DNA of 29,923 nt from DATADD01 sp046262355 (lineage in GTDB: Bacteria; Actinomycetota; CADDZG01; WHSQ01): positions 1 to 29,923 of the forward strand of contig JBHEMX010000060.1 in the NCBI GenBank assembly GCA_046262355.1, in the 5' to 3' direction. Below, in pieces: positions 9,980 through 19,064 of the stretch. A program made the translations under genes and the position numbers. The notes under the pieces were generated by a model, which worked only from the letters and a program-made list of their open reading frames with translations, was not told where the DNA came from and ran no database searches. How positions within the stretch are numbered: position 1 is the first letter of the stretch; each line of letters opens with the position of its first letter.

Positions 9980-10019
9980 CAGGTCAAAGGTCGGGAGAAC
10001 CCGGCCCCGCCGGCGCCGA

Positions 10020-13000
10020 TCAGGCTACTGGGGCGGCGCCTTGCAGGAGGAGGAGCGCCCGGCGCGCCGCCACGGTGTTGCCCTTCTGCTCGTAGAGGCC
10101 CGCGGCCTCCTGGAGCGCGGCCCGCCTCTGGTCGTCTTGCCCGGTCAGGCTGAAGACCTCGGCGAGCCGGACGAGGACGTCGCCGTGCGCGTTCAGGTTG
10201 TCCCCGGTCGCCGTGGCCGCGACCGCCCGATGCGCCATGCGATCGGCCTCATCGGCGCGTCCCACGCTCGCGAGCAGCCTGGCGCGCGTCAGCCCCCAGG
10301 CGGCGACACCGTCCTCGCCGAGCGACGACTCGGCGATGCGGCAGAAGTGCTCGGCTTGTTCGTGACGCCCCTGCGTGAAGAGCGCGTCGGCGAGCTGCGC
10401 CGCGAGGCTGCCCGCGTTCGCCACGTCGCCGGCCCTGTCGAAGACGTCGAGCCCGGCGCGCAGCTCCCGCTCCGCCCCGGCGGGGTCGCCCGCGAGCATC
10501 TCGACGCTGCCGCAGATCTGCGCGTTGCCGGCCAGCGACGTCACCAGACCCAGGTGCCCGAGGATCGACTTGCCCTCCGTCATCAGCTTGCGCGCCTCGT
10601 CGAAATCGCCTCGCATCGCCTGCAGCCCGGCCATCCTGAAGAGGCAGCCGGCCTCGGCGTCGCGCTTGCCCGCGAGCGCATCGACGATCTCCCTGCAGCT
10701 CCGCAACGCCTGCTCGACCGGCGTGGGGCCCCAGAAGACGAGACCTGCGAGCCTCTGGAGGCAGCGGCTCTCCTGGATGCGATCGCCGGAGCGGCGCGCG
10801 TGCTCGAGCGCCTTCTCCGTGATGACCTGAGCCGCGCCGAAGCGGAGCTCGAGGACGTAGACGTCGGAGATGAGCCAGTAGGCGTGCACGAGCCCGATCT
10901 CATCGTGCGCCTGCTGGAACGATGGGATGGCGGACTCGGCCTCTCTCAGAGCCGACCTGCGCCATTCCGCCGAATCGTCGGTGAACCCCAACGTCGTGAG
11001 TCGCTGGATCCGCTCGCGGGCACGCGCGTTGGCCTGGATCAGCGCCTCCTCGTCGGACTGCTCGCGCGTCCCCTCGCCGAGCGACAGGTTGTTCGCGAGT
11101 GACGAGCAGTGATCGTGGAGGAGCTCGAGGCGCTGCGGATCCTTGAGGTCCGTGAGCTCCAGCGCACGCCCCAAGAGGGCTGCTGCGGAGGGCATGTCCC
11201 CGCGCGCCAGCGCCCTCTTTCCCGCCGATCCGAGCTTGCGCGCCGCCTTGCGGGCGATGTGGTGCTCGACGTCCGACACGGGCCCGAGATCCGCGCGGTA
11301 GCGATAGGCCCGCTCGAGGTGATAGCCGATGATCTCCTCGTGCTGATGCGCGGCGTCGCGCCCGCTCTTGTCGAGCCAATCCGCGAAGCGCTCGTGGAGC
11401 TCGGCGCGGTTGCGCTTGAGCACGGAGGTGTAGACGACGTCCCTGATGAGCGCGTGGGAGAACTCGAACGCCTGCTCCTCGGCCGCGTTGCCGGCACACC
11501 CCCGGATGAGGCCCTTGGACATCAACCCTCTGAAGATCGCGGGCAGCCTCGGAGCGAGGTTGCCGGGGCACAGCTGCTGCACCGCGGCCGGGTGGAAGAC
11601 GGGACCGACCACGGACGCTCCCTCCAGCACGAGTCGTTCGACCCTACGCAGCCGCTCGAGGCGCGCCGTCAGCAGCGCGGACAAGGTGGTCGGCACCGCG
11701 CCGATGGGAGCGTCCGCAGCGAGCAGCCAGTTGCCGTCGTCCTTCGTCAGCACGCCGTCGTCGATCCACAACAACAGCGTCTGCTCGAGGAACAGGGGGT
11801 TGCCCGCGGCGCGCGCCGCAACCATCGATCGCGCCGCGCCCGGGAGGCCCGAATCGTCGAGGAGCTCCTCTATGAGGGCGTTCACGTCGTCGTGGTCGAG
11901 TTCCCCGAGCGCCACGACGCGCGTTGCGTCCCCGGCGCGCGGCCAGTCTTGCTGAGCGTCGAGGAAGCCCGGGCGCGCCGCGCACATCACGAGGATCGGC
12001 GCGCCGGGAGTGCTGCCGACGAGCTCCTTGACGAGCTCGAGGAAGCTCGTCTGCGCCCATTGCACGTCCTCGACGACGATGGCGAGCGGTCGCTGCGCCG
12101 CCAACGCGCCGAGGAAGCGGCGCACCGCATCCGAGCGTTCCCGCCCAGAGAAGGAGCCGGCGAAGGTGATCGGGGACATGCCTATCGCTGCCGCGACGCT
12201 CTGCGACGTGGCGACCGCGTCGTCGTGACCGCGCAGGACCGAGGCGATCTTCTTCGTCGCAAGATCGGCGTCGTCGTCGTCCGTGATCCCCGCGGCCTGC
12301 ACGATGATCTCGCCCAAGGGCCAGAACGACGGACCCTCGCCCGGCGGCAGACAGCGCGCATGGAGCACCTGCGCGTCCAGCGACGTGGCGAACTCGGTCA
12401 CGAGCCGCGACTTCCCGATGCCCGGCTCTCCGACGACCGTGACGAGCCTGCAGTTCCTCTCCCGGGTCGCGGACTCGAAGTCGGCCCGCAGCGCCGCGAC
12501 CTCCGCGCCCCGCCCGACCAGCGGCGCGTCGAGAAGGCGGGTCTCCCGGCCTTCGGGCTTGGCCTCGACGAGCTGCAGGCGCGGACCCGGCCGTGAGGCC
12601 GCGGGCACCGCCCTGCGCCCCGGCTGCTTGCTCAGGTACAGGCCCATACCGAGGGTGAAGAAGACGGGCACCGAGGCGTACGGGAAGGACAGCGCCGGCT
12701 GCACCGCGGCCCCCCCGAGATAGATGAGACAGAGACCCACGATCCAGGCGCAGAACCGCTCCTCGACGCCCGTTCCGCTGAGAGCCTTGCGCACCACCGG
12801 CGCCACGCAGACCCACAGGAGCCACAAGAATATGATGAGCCCGAGCGTCCCCGTTCGAGCCCACACCTCGAGATAGTCGTCGTGCGGCTTGCGCACGGCT
12901 TGGTCTTCTTTTCCGAGGAACCCGAAGGTGAGGTCGGGACCGAGGCCGACGCCGACGGCAACCGTGCCCGGCGACTTCGTCACCTCCGCCACGGTCGCGT

Positions 13001-14000
13001 CGAACCAGCTCACGCGCGCGTCGATCGTCCCGTCGGCGGGACCGTCTTCTCCGAGCAGCGTGCGCGCGTGCGCTTCGATGAAGTCGGTGGTGACCTCGCC
13101 GCGACGTCCCTCGATCCCGGCGGAACCCACGTAGAGGATGAACCCGAGGCCCAAGAGGATGATCGGGATCAGCAGCGCGATCGTCTGCGTGAAGCGACGA
13201 GTTATCCACCCGATCAGCAGCAGCCCGAGCGGGAAGAGCACGTAGAGCGTCCGAGCCTGGAAGATCCCCAGCATCCCGGCCACCACGCCCAGCACCGCGA
13301 GCCGCACCCACCCGCGCCCGAAGATGAAGTAGAAGAAACTGGCGGCGACGACGGCGTGCTTAACGCCGGCCATGTCGAACAGAGACACGGGGCGCTGGAG
13401 GCCGACCGTCACGAGGGGACGAAGCTGATCCTGGAACGGGGTCAGCAGCCCGTAGAGGACCACGGCGAGAAAGATCCACTTCATGCGCGGAAGCCAGTAG
13501 GCGATCCCATCGCGCGCCACGGCTCTGTAGCCGACGAGAAGGATGAATACCTCGAGGGCGAGCGTCGTGTCGCGCACCGCAAAGATGCCCCACACGGGGA
13601 AGTCGAAGACGAGGCGTATGAGAACCAGGAGCCCGAACAGCGAGGCGGGCAGCAGGACCCGGGAGTCGAGCCGGGTCCGGCGATCGGCGAGCGCGATCAG
13701 CGCCAGCGGTATGAAGAGGATCTCCGTCGCGGGTATCGGGACGGGGCCGGCGCTCACGCCGATGTTTGCGAACCCGTTGCCGAGCATCATGGCGCCGCCG
13801 AGAAGCACGATCGCCATCATCCGCTCGGTGGTGGTCAGGTCACGCAGGGCGAAGGCGAGCGCCAGCACCAGCGCGGCGAGCCCGAACGCCACGATCGGAT
13901 AGGTCGCCACGGCGACACCTGCAGCCGTCGCCAGCGCCGCCGCGCCGAGCAGCGCCCAGACGCGTCTGGTCTGCAGTGGAGGGGTTGCAGCGATGCTCAT
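10020..14000 (-). CDS. O-antigen ligase/polymerase-type membrane domain fused to STAND ATPase and TPR-like repeats
   Basis: 1326 residues in one uninterrupted frame. Residues about 15-460 form roughly ten transmembrane helices with an extracytoplasmic loop (about 295-385) that ends in the Wzy_C-type motif KPHDDYLEVWARTGTLGL; such proteins polymerise or ligate glycans on a lipid or protein acceptor at the outer face of the membrane. After a short linker, LVGRGAEVAALRADF begins an AAA_16/STAND module with Walker A GEPGIGKSR (524-532), Walker B IVVEDVQWA (about 641-649) and the conserved FSHALIRDVVY. From about 880 to the end come Ala/Leu-rich helical repeats resembling TPRs. The ATG at 14000 has AGCAGG upstream and is preferred to a TTG at 14012. 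It follows the CoA-ligase gene by 37 bases. STAND modules normally belong to cytoplasmic regulators; fusion to a glycan ligase is unusual and suggests nucleotide- or partner-gated control of glycan transfer. Confidence 0.87.
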   Translation of the reverse strand: MSIAATPPLQTRRVWALLGAAALATAAGVAVATYPIVAFGLAALVLALAFALRDLTTTERMMAIVLLGGAMMLGNGFANIGVSAGPVPIPATEILFIPLALIALADRRTRLDSRVLLPASLFGLLVLIRLVFDFPVWGIFAVRDTTLALEVFILLVGYRAVARDGIAYWLPRMKWIFLAVVLYGLLTPFQDQLRPLVTVGLQRPVSLFDMAGVKHAVVAASFFYFIFGRGWVRLAVLGVVAGMLGIFQARTLYVLFPLGLLLIGWITRRFTQTIALLIPIILLGLGFILYVGSAGIEGRRGEVTTDFIEAHARTLLGEDGPADGTIDARVSWFDATVAEVTKSPGTVAVGVGLGPDLTFGFLGKEDQAVRKPHDDYLEVWARTGTLGLIIFLWLLWVCVAPVVRKALSGTGVEERFCAWIVGLCLIYLGGAAVQPALSFPYASVPVFFTLGMGLYLSKQPGRRAVPAASRPGPRLQLVEAKPEGRETRLLDAPLVGRGAEVAALRADFESATRERNCRLVTVVGEPGIGKSRLVTEFATSLDAQVLHARCLPPGEGPSFWPLGEIIVQAAGITDDDDADLATKKIASVLRGHDDAVATSQSVAAAIGMSPITFAGSFSGRERSDAVRRFLGALAAQRPLAIVVEDVQWAQTSFLELVKELVGSTPGAPILVMCAARPGFLDAQQDWPRAGDATRVVALGELDHDDVNALIEELLDDSGLPGAARSMVAARAAGNPLFLEQTLLLWIDDGVLTKDDGNWLLAADAPIGAVPTTLSALLTARLERLRRVERLVLEGASVVGPVFHPAAVQQLCPGNLAPRLPAIFRGLMSKGLIRGCAGNAAEEQAFEFSHALIRDVVYTSVLKRNRAELHERFADWLDKSGRDAAHQHEEIIGYHLERAYRYRADLGPVSDVEHHIARKAARKLGSAGKRALARGDMPSAAALLGRALELTDLKDPQRLELLHDHCSSLANNLSLGEGTREQSDEEALIQANARARERIQRLTTLGFTDDSAEWRRSALREAESAIPSFQQAHDEIGLVHAYWLISDVYVLELRFGAAQVITEKALEHARRSGDRIQESRCLQRLAGLVFWGPTPVEQALRSCREIVDALAGKRDAEAGCLFRMAGLQAMRGDFDEARKLMTEGKSILGHLGLVTSLAGNAQICGSVEMLAGDPAGAERELRAGLDVFDRAGDVANAGSLAAQLADALFTQGRHEQAEHFCRIAESSLGEDGVAAWGLTRARLLASVGRADEADRMAHRAVAATATGDNLNAHGDVLVRLAEVFSLTGQDDQRRAALQEAAGLYEQKGNTVAARRALLLLQGAAPVA

Positions 14001-14037
14001 CTGCCTGCTCAAGCGCGCATCCCGTGCCTTTGGCGCG

Positions 14038-15606
14038 TCATCCGCGTTCCGTGGGCGTCGCCGACCGTCCCCGCAGCACGAAACGCTTGAGCTTACCGGT
14101 AGGCGTCCGCGGCATCTCCGCGACCACCTCGAAGTACTTGGGGACCTTGAAGCGCGCCAGACGGCTGCGACAGAGGCCCACGAGCTCCTTCGCCAGATCC
14201 TCGTCGTCGTCGCGCTGAGACAGCACGAACGCCTTGAGCAGCGGCACTCCCGCGCCCTCGTCCACGGTCACGACCGCGGCGTCGTCGACATCCCCGTGGC
14301 CGCGCAGGACGTCCTCTATCTCCAGCGGCGCGACCCAGATGCCGCCGAGCTTGATGAGGTCGTCGAGCCGGCCCTCGTGGTAGACGCGTCCGTCCACGAT
14401 GCGCGCCTGGTCGCCGGTGCGGATCCACGAGTCGGACTTGACGCGCGCGGTGAGATCCGGACGCCTCCAGTAACCCGCGAACACCGTGGGGCCCCGGACC
14501 CAGAGCTCGCCGCTGGTGCCCTCGCCCACGGGCTGCTCGTCGCGATCGCGTATCTCGATCTCGTAGCCCTCGAGGGCGCGCCCGGCGCTGCCCGCCAGCG
14601 CATCGTCGGGGGTGTTCGAGGTGACGTGGTGGAGCGCCTCGGTGGAGCCCAAGCCGTCGAGCAGCGAATGCCCGAAGCGCTCCTTGAAGCGCTCGAAGAG
14701 ATGGCTGCTTAGTGCCTCGCCGGCGCTCAGCACCATGCGGACCGAGGACGGCAGCTTGACGTCTTCTAGACGGGAAAAGCCGTCGAAGAACGCCGGCACC
14801 CCGAAGATCACGGTCGGCTCGGTCTCGTCTATGAGCTGCTGGATGCTCGCCGGCACGACCGGTCCATCGTTGAGAACTACCGAGGCCCCTACCGACGCGG
14901 GGAGATACACAGAGTTGCCGAGTCCATAGGCGAAGTACATCTTCGAGACCGACAGAACGACGTCGTCCGTCGAGAGACCGATAACCTGCTCGGCGAGACC
15001 GTTCGGAGCCGCCCGCAGGTTGCGGTGACGGTGCATGACGGCCTTGGGCAGACCCGTGGTCCCCGATGTATAGAGCCACAACGCGATGTCGTCGCCGGTC
15101 GTGGACGCGGCGGCCAGCGTCGCGCTGCCGCCGCAGACCTCCGACCACGACCGCGCGCCCTCATGCGACGCGTCGCCGACGAAGAGGCAAGTCGTCCGCG
15201 AGTCGTCCGCGGCGCGCAGCACGACGCCCGCCGACGATGCGTCACAGACGATCGCGCGCGCCTCGCTGTCGCTGACGATGAAGTGGACGTCGGACACCGA
15301 CAGTCCCTGTGCGATGGGGATCGGGATGAGGCCGGCCTTCATCGCGCCCCAGAACGTGATCACGAACTCGGGCCGGTCGCGAGTCGCAAGCATCACTCGG
15401 TCTCCCGGACGGAGACCAAGCTCGAGCAGCCCGGCACCGGCCGCGTCGGCGGCCGCCGCAACCTCTCCGTACGACCACGTCGCCGTCGCGGTGCGCAGGT
15501 AAGGCCGCTCGGCGCGCCCCCCGGCGAGGTTGCGCTCGAGCAGGTCGACGGTGGCGTTGTACGGCGCCGCGTCGAGCTCGTCGTGGGCCGCGATGTGCTC
15601 GCTCAC
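14038..15606 (-). CDS. Benzoate-CoA ligase-family acyl-activating enzyme (probable 4-hydroxybenzoate substrate)
   Basis: 522 residues, normal length for the ANL superfamily. It adenylates an aryl acid and transfers it to CoA or a carrier protein. Motifs: YTSGTTGLPK (179-188), SKMYFAYGLGNSVYLPASVGA typical of benzoate/4-hydroxybenzoate-CoA ligases, SAGEALSSHL, LGSTEALHH, RTGDQARI, GRLDDLIKLGGIWVAPLEIE (hinge) and RTPTGKLKR with catalytic Lys505. The N-terminus PYNATVDLLERN also fits this branch. It starts with GTG directly after the TGA of the upstream gene, with AGAGGGG as ribosome binding site. Substrate is inferred: the preceding gene carries a chorismate lyase-like domain whose product would be 4-hydroxybenzoate. 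The operon also encodes an ACP, so the acceptor may be a phosphopantetheine arm rather than CoA. Confidence 0.85.
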   Translation of the reverse strand: MSEHIAAHDELDAAPYNATVDLLERNLAGGRAERPYLRTATATWSYGEVAAAADAAGAGLLELGLRPGDRVMLATRDRPEFVITFWGAMKAGLIPIPIAQGLSVSDVHFIVSDSEARAIVCDASSAGVVLRAADDSRTTCLFVGDASHEGARSWSEVCGGSATLAAASTTGDDIALWLYTSGTTGLPKAVMHRHRNLRAAPNGLAEQVIGLSTDDVVLSVSKMYFAYGLGNSVYLPASVGASVVLNDGPVVPASIQQLIDETEPTVIFGVPAFFDGFSRLEDVKLPSSVRMVLSAGEALSSHLFERFKERFGHSLLDGLGSTEALHHVTSNTPDDALAGSAGRALEGYEIEIRDRDEQPVGEGTSGELWVRGPTVFAGYWRRPDLTARVKSDSWIRTGDQARIVDGRVYHEGRLDDLIKLGGIWVAPLEIEDVLRGHGDVDDAAVVTVDEGAGVPLLKAFVLSQRDDDEDLAKELVGLCRSRLARFKVPKYFEVVAEMPRTPTGKLKRFVLRGRSATPTERG

Positions 15607-17292
15607 TCAGACGTCCCCTCTGGCCGACACGGGCTGCGCCCGAGCTCCGAGCAGCTGCCGCCACGTGACGCTCGGCAGAGACTCCATGACCAGGAAGCCG
15701 ACCCGTCCCGCGGTCGCAGCGATGTAGCGCCTCCAGACGTAGGGATGCCGCAAGTTCAAGTGGCCCTCACGCAAAGCGACATCGAGCTCCTCGGCGTCGC
15801 CCCCGGTCCCGAACTCGAAGCCGAACTTGTCGATCTCCTGTGAGCTGAACAGCTCGCCGAGGTTGAGCTCCTCGTTCTCCAGCCGCGCCAGGATAGTGGG
15901 GTCGACCCGGCCGAAGTCGACGTAGGCGAGGTTACGGCTGAGCGCGACGTCGCCCGACATGTATCCGGTCCAGCGCACGAGAAGGTCGCCCTCGGGGCGC
16001 AGCAACCACGTCAACCATGACGGGTACGGTGGCTTGATCACGGTCTGTCGCAGGACATCGAGCCTGGGTGCTTCGCCGAGCAGTGACTCGATGACGCTTG
16101 CGAGCGTCCCCTCGGTGCGCCGCAGCACGTCCATCGGCTCGAGCGGACGCGAGCTCGATGCGTGCAGGGACCGAACCCGATCGTCGTCGCCTGACTCGAC
16201 GGTCGCATCCCCGGGTTGGGGCTCTGCGATGGCCACGGTGCGGCCGATCACGGTCGCGATCGGTCTCAGCTCCTCGAGCAGACGACGGCACGCGACGACG
16301 TCCATGGGGCGCTCCGCCGATCCCTCCCCGACACCCTCGTCGACCTCGAGGATGAGCCCATCGGCGCCTGCCGCTATCGCCGCGCGCGCCACCGCGGGAA
16401 CGAGGTAGGACTGTGACGCCGCGTGCATCGGGTGGGCGAGCACCGGAAGGTGCGTGAGCTTCTTGAGCAGAGGTATCGCGTTGATCTCGAAGCGCGGCTC
16501 ATGAGTAGAGCCCGAGACACGCACGCCCGACTCGCACAGCAGGACCCGTCCGTTGCCTCCGGCGAGGACGTATTCGGCGGCCAGCAGGAACTCCTCGATC
16601 GTCGCTCCGACGCCCCTCTTGAGGAGCACGGGACGGTCCGTGCCGCCCACCTCGCGCAGGAGGCTGAAGTTCTGCATGTTCCTGTGGCCGACCTGCAAGA
16701 CATCGGCGAAGTCGCACGCTCCTGCGACGTGGCGCACATCCGAGACCTCGACGCAGAGAGACTGCCCGGCCGCGTCGGCCACCCCCTTGAGCTCCGCAAG
16801 GCGATCGGCGTCCACGGCGCGCTCCCCGCCGAGGTCGTCCCCGGGGGAGTATTCGCCCGCGTGCAGGATCGCGCCGCCGGCGCTGCGAACGGTGGCGACG
16901 AGGCGCTCGGCACGGCGCGCCGTGCCCGCGGGAACGGGAGCCGGAGCGATCATCGCCATCAGCGGCGCCGCGCCCCCGACCACCACGGCGTCCTCGCCGT
17001 CCTTGGACCCGCCGATGCCGACCGAGCGCGGGGTGCCGAAGAGCTCGCGGCTGGCAAGCCGATAGGGAGCCGACAGTGCCACGGCGCGCCCCACGGCTCC
17101 GAGCTGCTCGAAGGGATAGGCGTCGATCGGCCGGGTTCCGTCGCCGATGCTGATCGCAGACCAGCCGTCGCCGTTGGTCACGCACGTGTTCAGGTGCAGT
17201 CGCTGGGTCAGCGACGTGACCTCGTCGCGCTCGTCGTCGCTTGCATCCGCCCGCAGCAACAGGGCGAGAGCGGTCGCCGGCTTCGCCGCCAT
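15607..17292 (-). CDS. Degenerate DAHP synthase (with ferredoxin-like regulatory domain) fused to chorismate lyase-like domain
   Basis: 561 residues. About 1-96 match the ferredoxin-like regulatory domain of class I-beta DAHP synthases (PYRLASRELFG, SVGIGG). About 105-345 follow the DAHP synthase barrel: DVLQVGHRNMQNFSLLREVG, RPVLLKRG (Lys225) and GADGLILEV are kept, but the catalytic-Cys motif GPCSVES has become APAPVPA, RGGAFKPRTSP has become HAGEYSPGDD, and VDPSH has become AHPMH. About 382-550 match Rv2949c-like chorismate lyases, which release pyruvate from chorismate to give 4-hydroxybenzoate: GTLASVIESLLG, LARLENEELNLGELF and RRYIAATAGRVGFLVME with the expected catalytic Glu537. The ATG at 17292 sits in a TGATG overlap with the intact DAHP synthase gene; a GTG at 17301 is an alternative start. 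The barrel is probably catalytically dead and may regulate or scaffold. Confidence 0.83.
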   Translation of the reverse strand: MAAKPATALALLLRADASDDERDEVTSLTQRLHLNTCVTNGDGWSAISIGDGTRPIDAYPFEQLGAVGRAVALSAPYRLASRELFGTPRSVGIGGSKDGEDAVVVGGAAPLMAMIAPAPVPAGTARRAERLVATVRSAGGAILHAGEYSPGDDLGGERAVDADRLAELKGVADAAGQSLCVEVSDVRHVAGACDFADVLQVGHRNMQNFSLLREVGGTDRPVLLKRGVGATIEEFLLAAEYVLAGGNGRVLLCESGVRVSGSTHEPRFEINAIPLLKKLTHLPVLAHPMHAASQSYLVPAVARAAIAAGADGLILEVDEGVGEGSAERPMDVVACRRLLEELRPIATVIGRTVAIAEPQPGDATVESGDDDRVRSLHASSSRPLEPMDVLRRTEGTLASVIESLLGEAPRLDVLRQTVIKPPYPSWLTWLLRPEGDLLVRWTGYMSGDVALSRNLAYVDFGRVDPTILARLENEELNLGELFSSQEIDKFGFEFGTGGDAEELDVALREGHLNLRHPYVWRRYIAATAGRVGFLVMESLPSVTWRQLLGARAQPVSARGDV

Positions 17293-18107
17293 CACGACCA
17301 CCGACCCAGCGCCGCCGCCATCGCTCGGACGGGCGCCATGAACTCCTCGAAGCGAGCCGTCTCGAGCGACTGGAAGCCGTCCGACAGCGCCACCGAGGGG
17401 TCGGGGTGGGCCTCGACGATCATGCCGTCGGCGCCGGCGGCCACGCCGGCGAGCGCGACCGGGGCCACGAGATCGGTGCGCCCGGTCCCGTGCGACGGGT
17501 CGACTATCACCGGGAGGTTGCTGCGGAAGCGGACCTCGGGAACGGCGGCTATGTCGAGGCTGTTGCGCATCGCGGGCTCGAACGTGCGGCTCCCCCGCTC
17601 GCAGATCAACACGCGATCGTTGCCGAGCCCGAGGATCGTCTCGGCCATGACCAAGACGTCCTGCACCGTCGCGGTGAGCCCCCGCTTGAGAAGGATCGGC
17701 AATCCCGACTCCGCGGCCGCCTCGAGCAGCACCCGGTTGTTCATGTTGCGTGCCCCGATCTGGATCATGTCGGCGAAGCTGGCAACCGTGGCCATGTCCT
17801 CCGGCGCCATCGCCTCGGTCACGATCCCCATCTCGAGCTCGTCGGCCACCGAACGCATGATCTCGAGGCCGGCGATGCCGAGGCCCTGGAAGGCATACGG
17901 CGATGTTCTCGGCTTGAACGCCCCGCCGCGCAGCAGGACGGCGCCCGCTCGCTTGACCGCCAGCGCGGTCTCGCGGAACTGCTCGAAGCTCTCGACCGAG
18001 CAGGGCCCCGCGATGACCCTGAACGGATGCGGCCGCCCGAACGGCACCCCGGCCACCTCTACGGAAGCATCCACGTCGCTCCTATCCAGACTTGCAGAGA
18101 CATTCAT
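17292..18107 (-). CDS. DAHP synthase, class I-beta, catalytic domain only
   Basis: 271 residues. Condenses phosphoenolpyruvate with erythrose 4-phosphate, the first step of the shikimate pathway. Catalytic and metal residues are intact: IAGPCSVES (Cys36), LRGGAFKPRTSPYAFQGLG (Arg60, Lys65), IQIGARNMNN, ILLKRG (Lys141), CERGSRTFE, VDPSHGTGR (His206), IVEAHPDP (Glu232) and LSDGFQSL (Asp243). It lacks the N-terminal ferredoxin-like domain that mediates Tyr/Phe feedback in many relatives; that domain is present on the degenerate paralogue encoded next. ATG at 18107 follows the upstream stop by 3 bases with GAAAGG as ribosome binding site. Its presence here, rather than in an aro operon, suggests a dedicated isoenzyme feeding chorismate to the fused lyase. 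Confidence 0.93.
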   Translation of the reverse strand: MNVSASLDRSDVDASVEVAGVPFGRPHPFRVIAGPCSVESFEQFRETALAVKRAGAVLLRGGAFKPRTSPYAFQGLGIAGLEIMRSVADELEMGIVTEAMAPEDMATVASFADMIQIGARNMNNRVLLEAAAESGLPILLKRGLTATVQDVLVMAETILGLGNDRVLICERGSRTFEPAMRNSLDIAAVPEVRFRSNLPVIVDPSHGTGRTDLVAPVALAGVAAGADGMIVEAHPDPSVALSDGFQSLETARFEEFMAPVRAMAAALGRWS

Positions 18108-18110
18108 CCA

Positions 18111-19064
18111 TCAGGCCTTTCTGTCAACGGCTGCAACCGACGTGGCGCCGTGGCGAGAGGCCCAGTCACCCACCAGCTCGAGCATGTCGTCCTGGATCCC
18201 CAGCGTCGCGAACCCGTGGACCTTCCCCGGGATGACCTTCACCTCAATCAGCCCTTCGCCGGCCTCGAGCACCTTGCCGAGCTTGCCGCGGCGCGCCTCG
18301 AGCCAGTCCTTGTAGGAGTCGTCCTCGAGCCCGTAGATGAACAAGACGGGCACCCCCCGCTCGACCAGGGACGCAAGCGGCTGGAGGAAGTTGCGGTCCG
18401 ACAGCCACGGAGCGTCCTGAGCCCGGGAGCCGCCGAGGCGCCGGCGCACCTTCTTGGTGACCATGACGGTGGCGAGCTTGACGAAGCGAAGGTAGCTGAG
18501 GCCGCGGCGCTTGTCGCGTCCCCCGAGGACCTTCTGCGGGTTGACGAGGCACACGAGGTAATCCTTGAGCGTCCAGTCGCGCGTCTTTCTCTCGCTCACG
18601 CCGAAGTCGCGCAGCGGCGGCGACATGAGGGCGAGGCCCGTGAGGCCCTCGAGCTTGCCCACCGCCGCAAGCGCGGTGCGAGCCCCGAAGCAAGATCCCG
18701 ACACGATGTAGCGGTCCAGGCCCTCGGCGCGCACGTGGTCCACCGCGCCCATGAGGTCGTCGAGGAACGGCTCGTCGAGCCGGAAGTGCTCGGTCGTGCC
18801 CGTGCTCTCTCCGCGCCCGTGGTAGTCGAAGCGGAAGGCGTGATAGCCGAACGCGGCCAGCCGCCGGCACATCGTCACGTGCAGCCTGTTCCGTCCCGTC
18901 GAGGTGGACGGCGTGGCGCCGCCACCGCCGCCGAGCAGGATGAAGCCCATCTCCCGGTCCCCGCGCGGAGGCCGGGTGAGGATGCCGAAGCAGGTGTCCT
19001 TGCCCGCGGCGAAGAAGACCGGCTCCTCGTCGAGGGTCGTCGCAGCGTCCAGCGTCTCGGTCAT
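18111..19064 (-). CDS. Alpha/beta hydrolase with Cys nucleophile, resembling exosortase A-associated hydrolase 1
   Basis: 317 residues. The nucleophile elbow is GSCFG (Cys125 in place of Ser), as in dienelactone hydrolases; the acid is probably Asp248 in YGLEDDSYKDW and the base His283 in PGKVHGF. The fold is clear from RLAAFGYHAFRFDYHGRGES. An unusual Gly run (LLGGGGGATPSTSTGRNR) replaces the usual oxyanion loop. A thioesterase or acyltransferase role on an ACP- or CoA-bound acyl group would suit Cys chemistry and the neighbours, but this is inference. The ATG at 19064 overlaps the upstream stop (ATGA) and has GGGAGG 8 bases before it. The open frame continues upstream to 19655, but that part is out-of-frame sequence opposite the neighbouring hydrolase gene and not part of this protein. 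Confidence 0.82.
   Translation of the reverse strand: MTETLDAATTLDEEPVFFAAGKDTCFGILTRPPRGDREMGFILLGGGGGATPSTSTGRNRLHVTMCRRLAAFGYHAFRFDYHGRGESTGTTEHFRLDEPFLDDLMGAVDHVRAEGLDRYIVSGSCFGARTALAAVGKLEGLTGLALMSPPLRDFGVSERKTRDWTLKDYLVCLVNPQKVLGGRDKRRGLSYLRFVKLATVMVTKKVRRRLGGSRAQDAPWLSDRNFLQPLASLVERGVPVLFIYGLEDDSYKDWLEARRGKLGKVLEAGEGLIEVKVIPGKVHGFATLGIQDDMLELVGDWASRHGATSVAAVDRKA

Noticed and set aside
12882..14090. Plus-strand frame rich in Glu/His/Arg opposite the membrane domain of the ligase fusion
   Set aside because: It mirrors transmembrane codons; composition is typical of antisense to hydrophobic segments.
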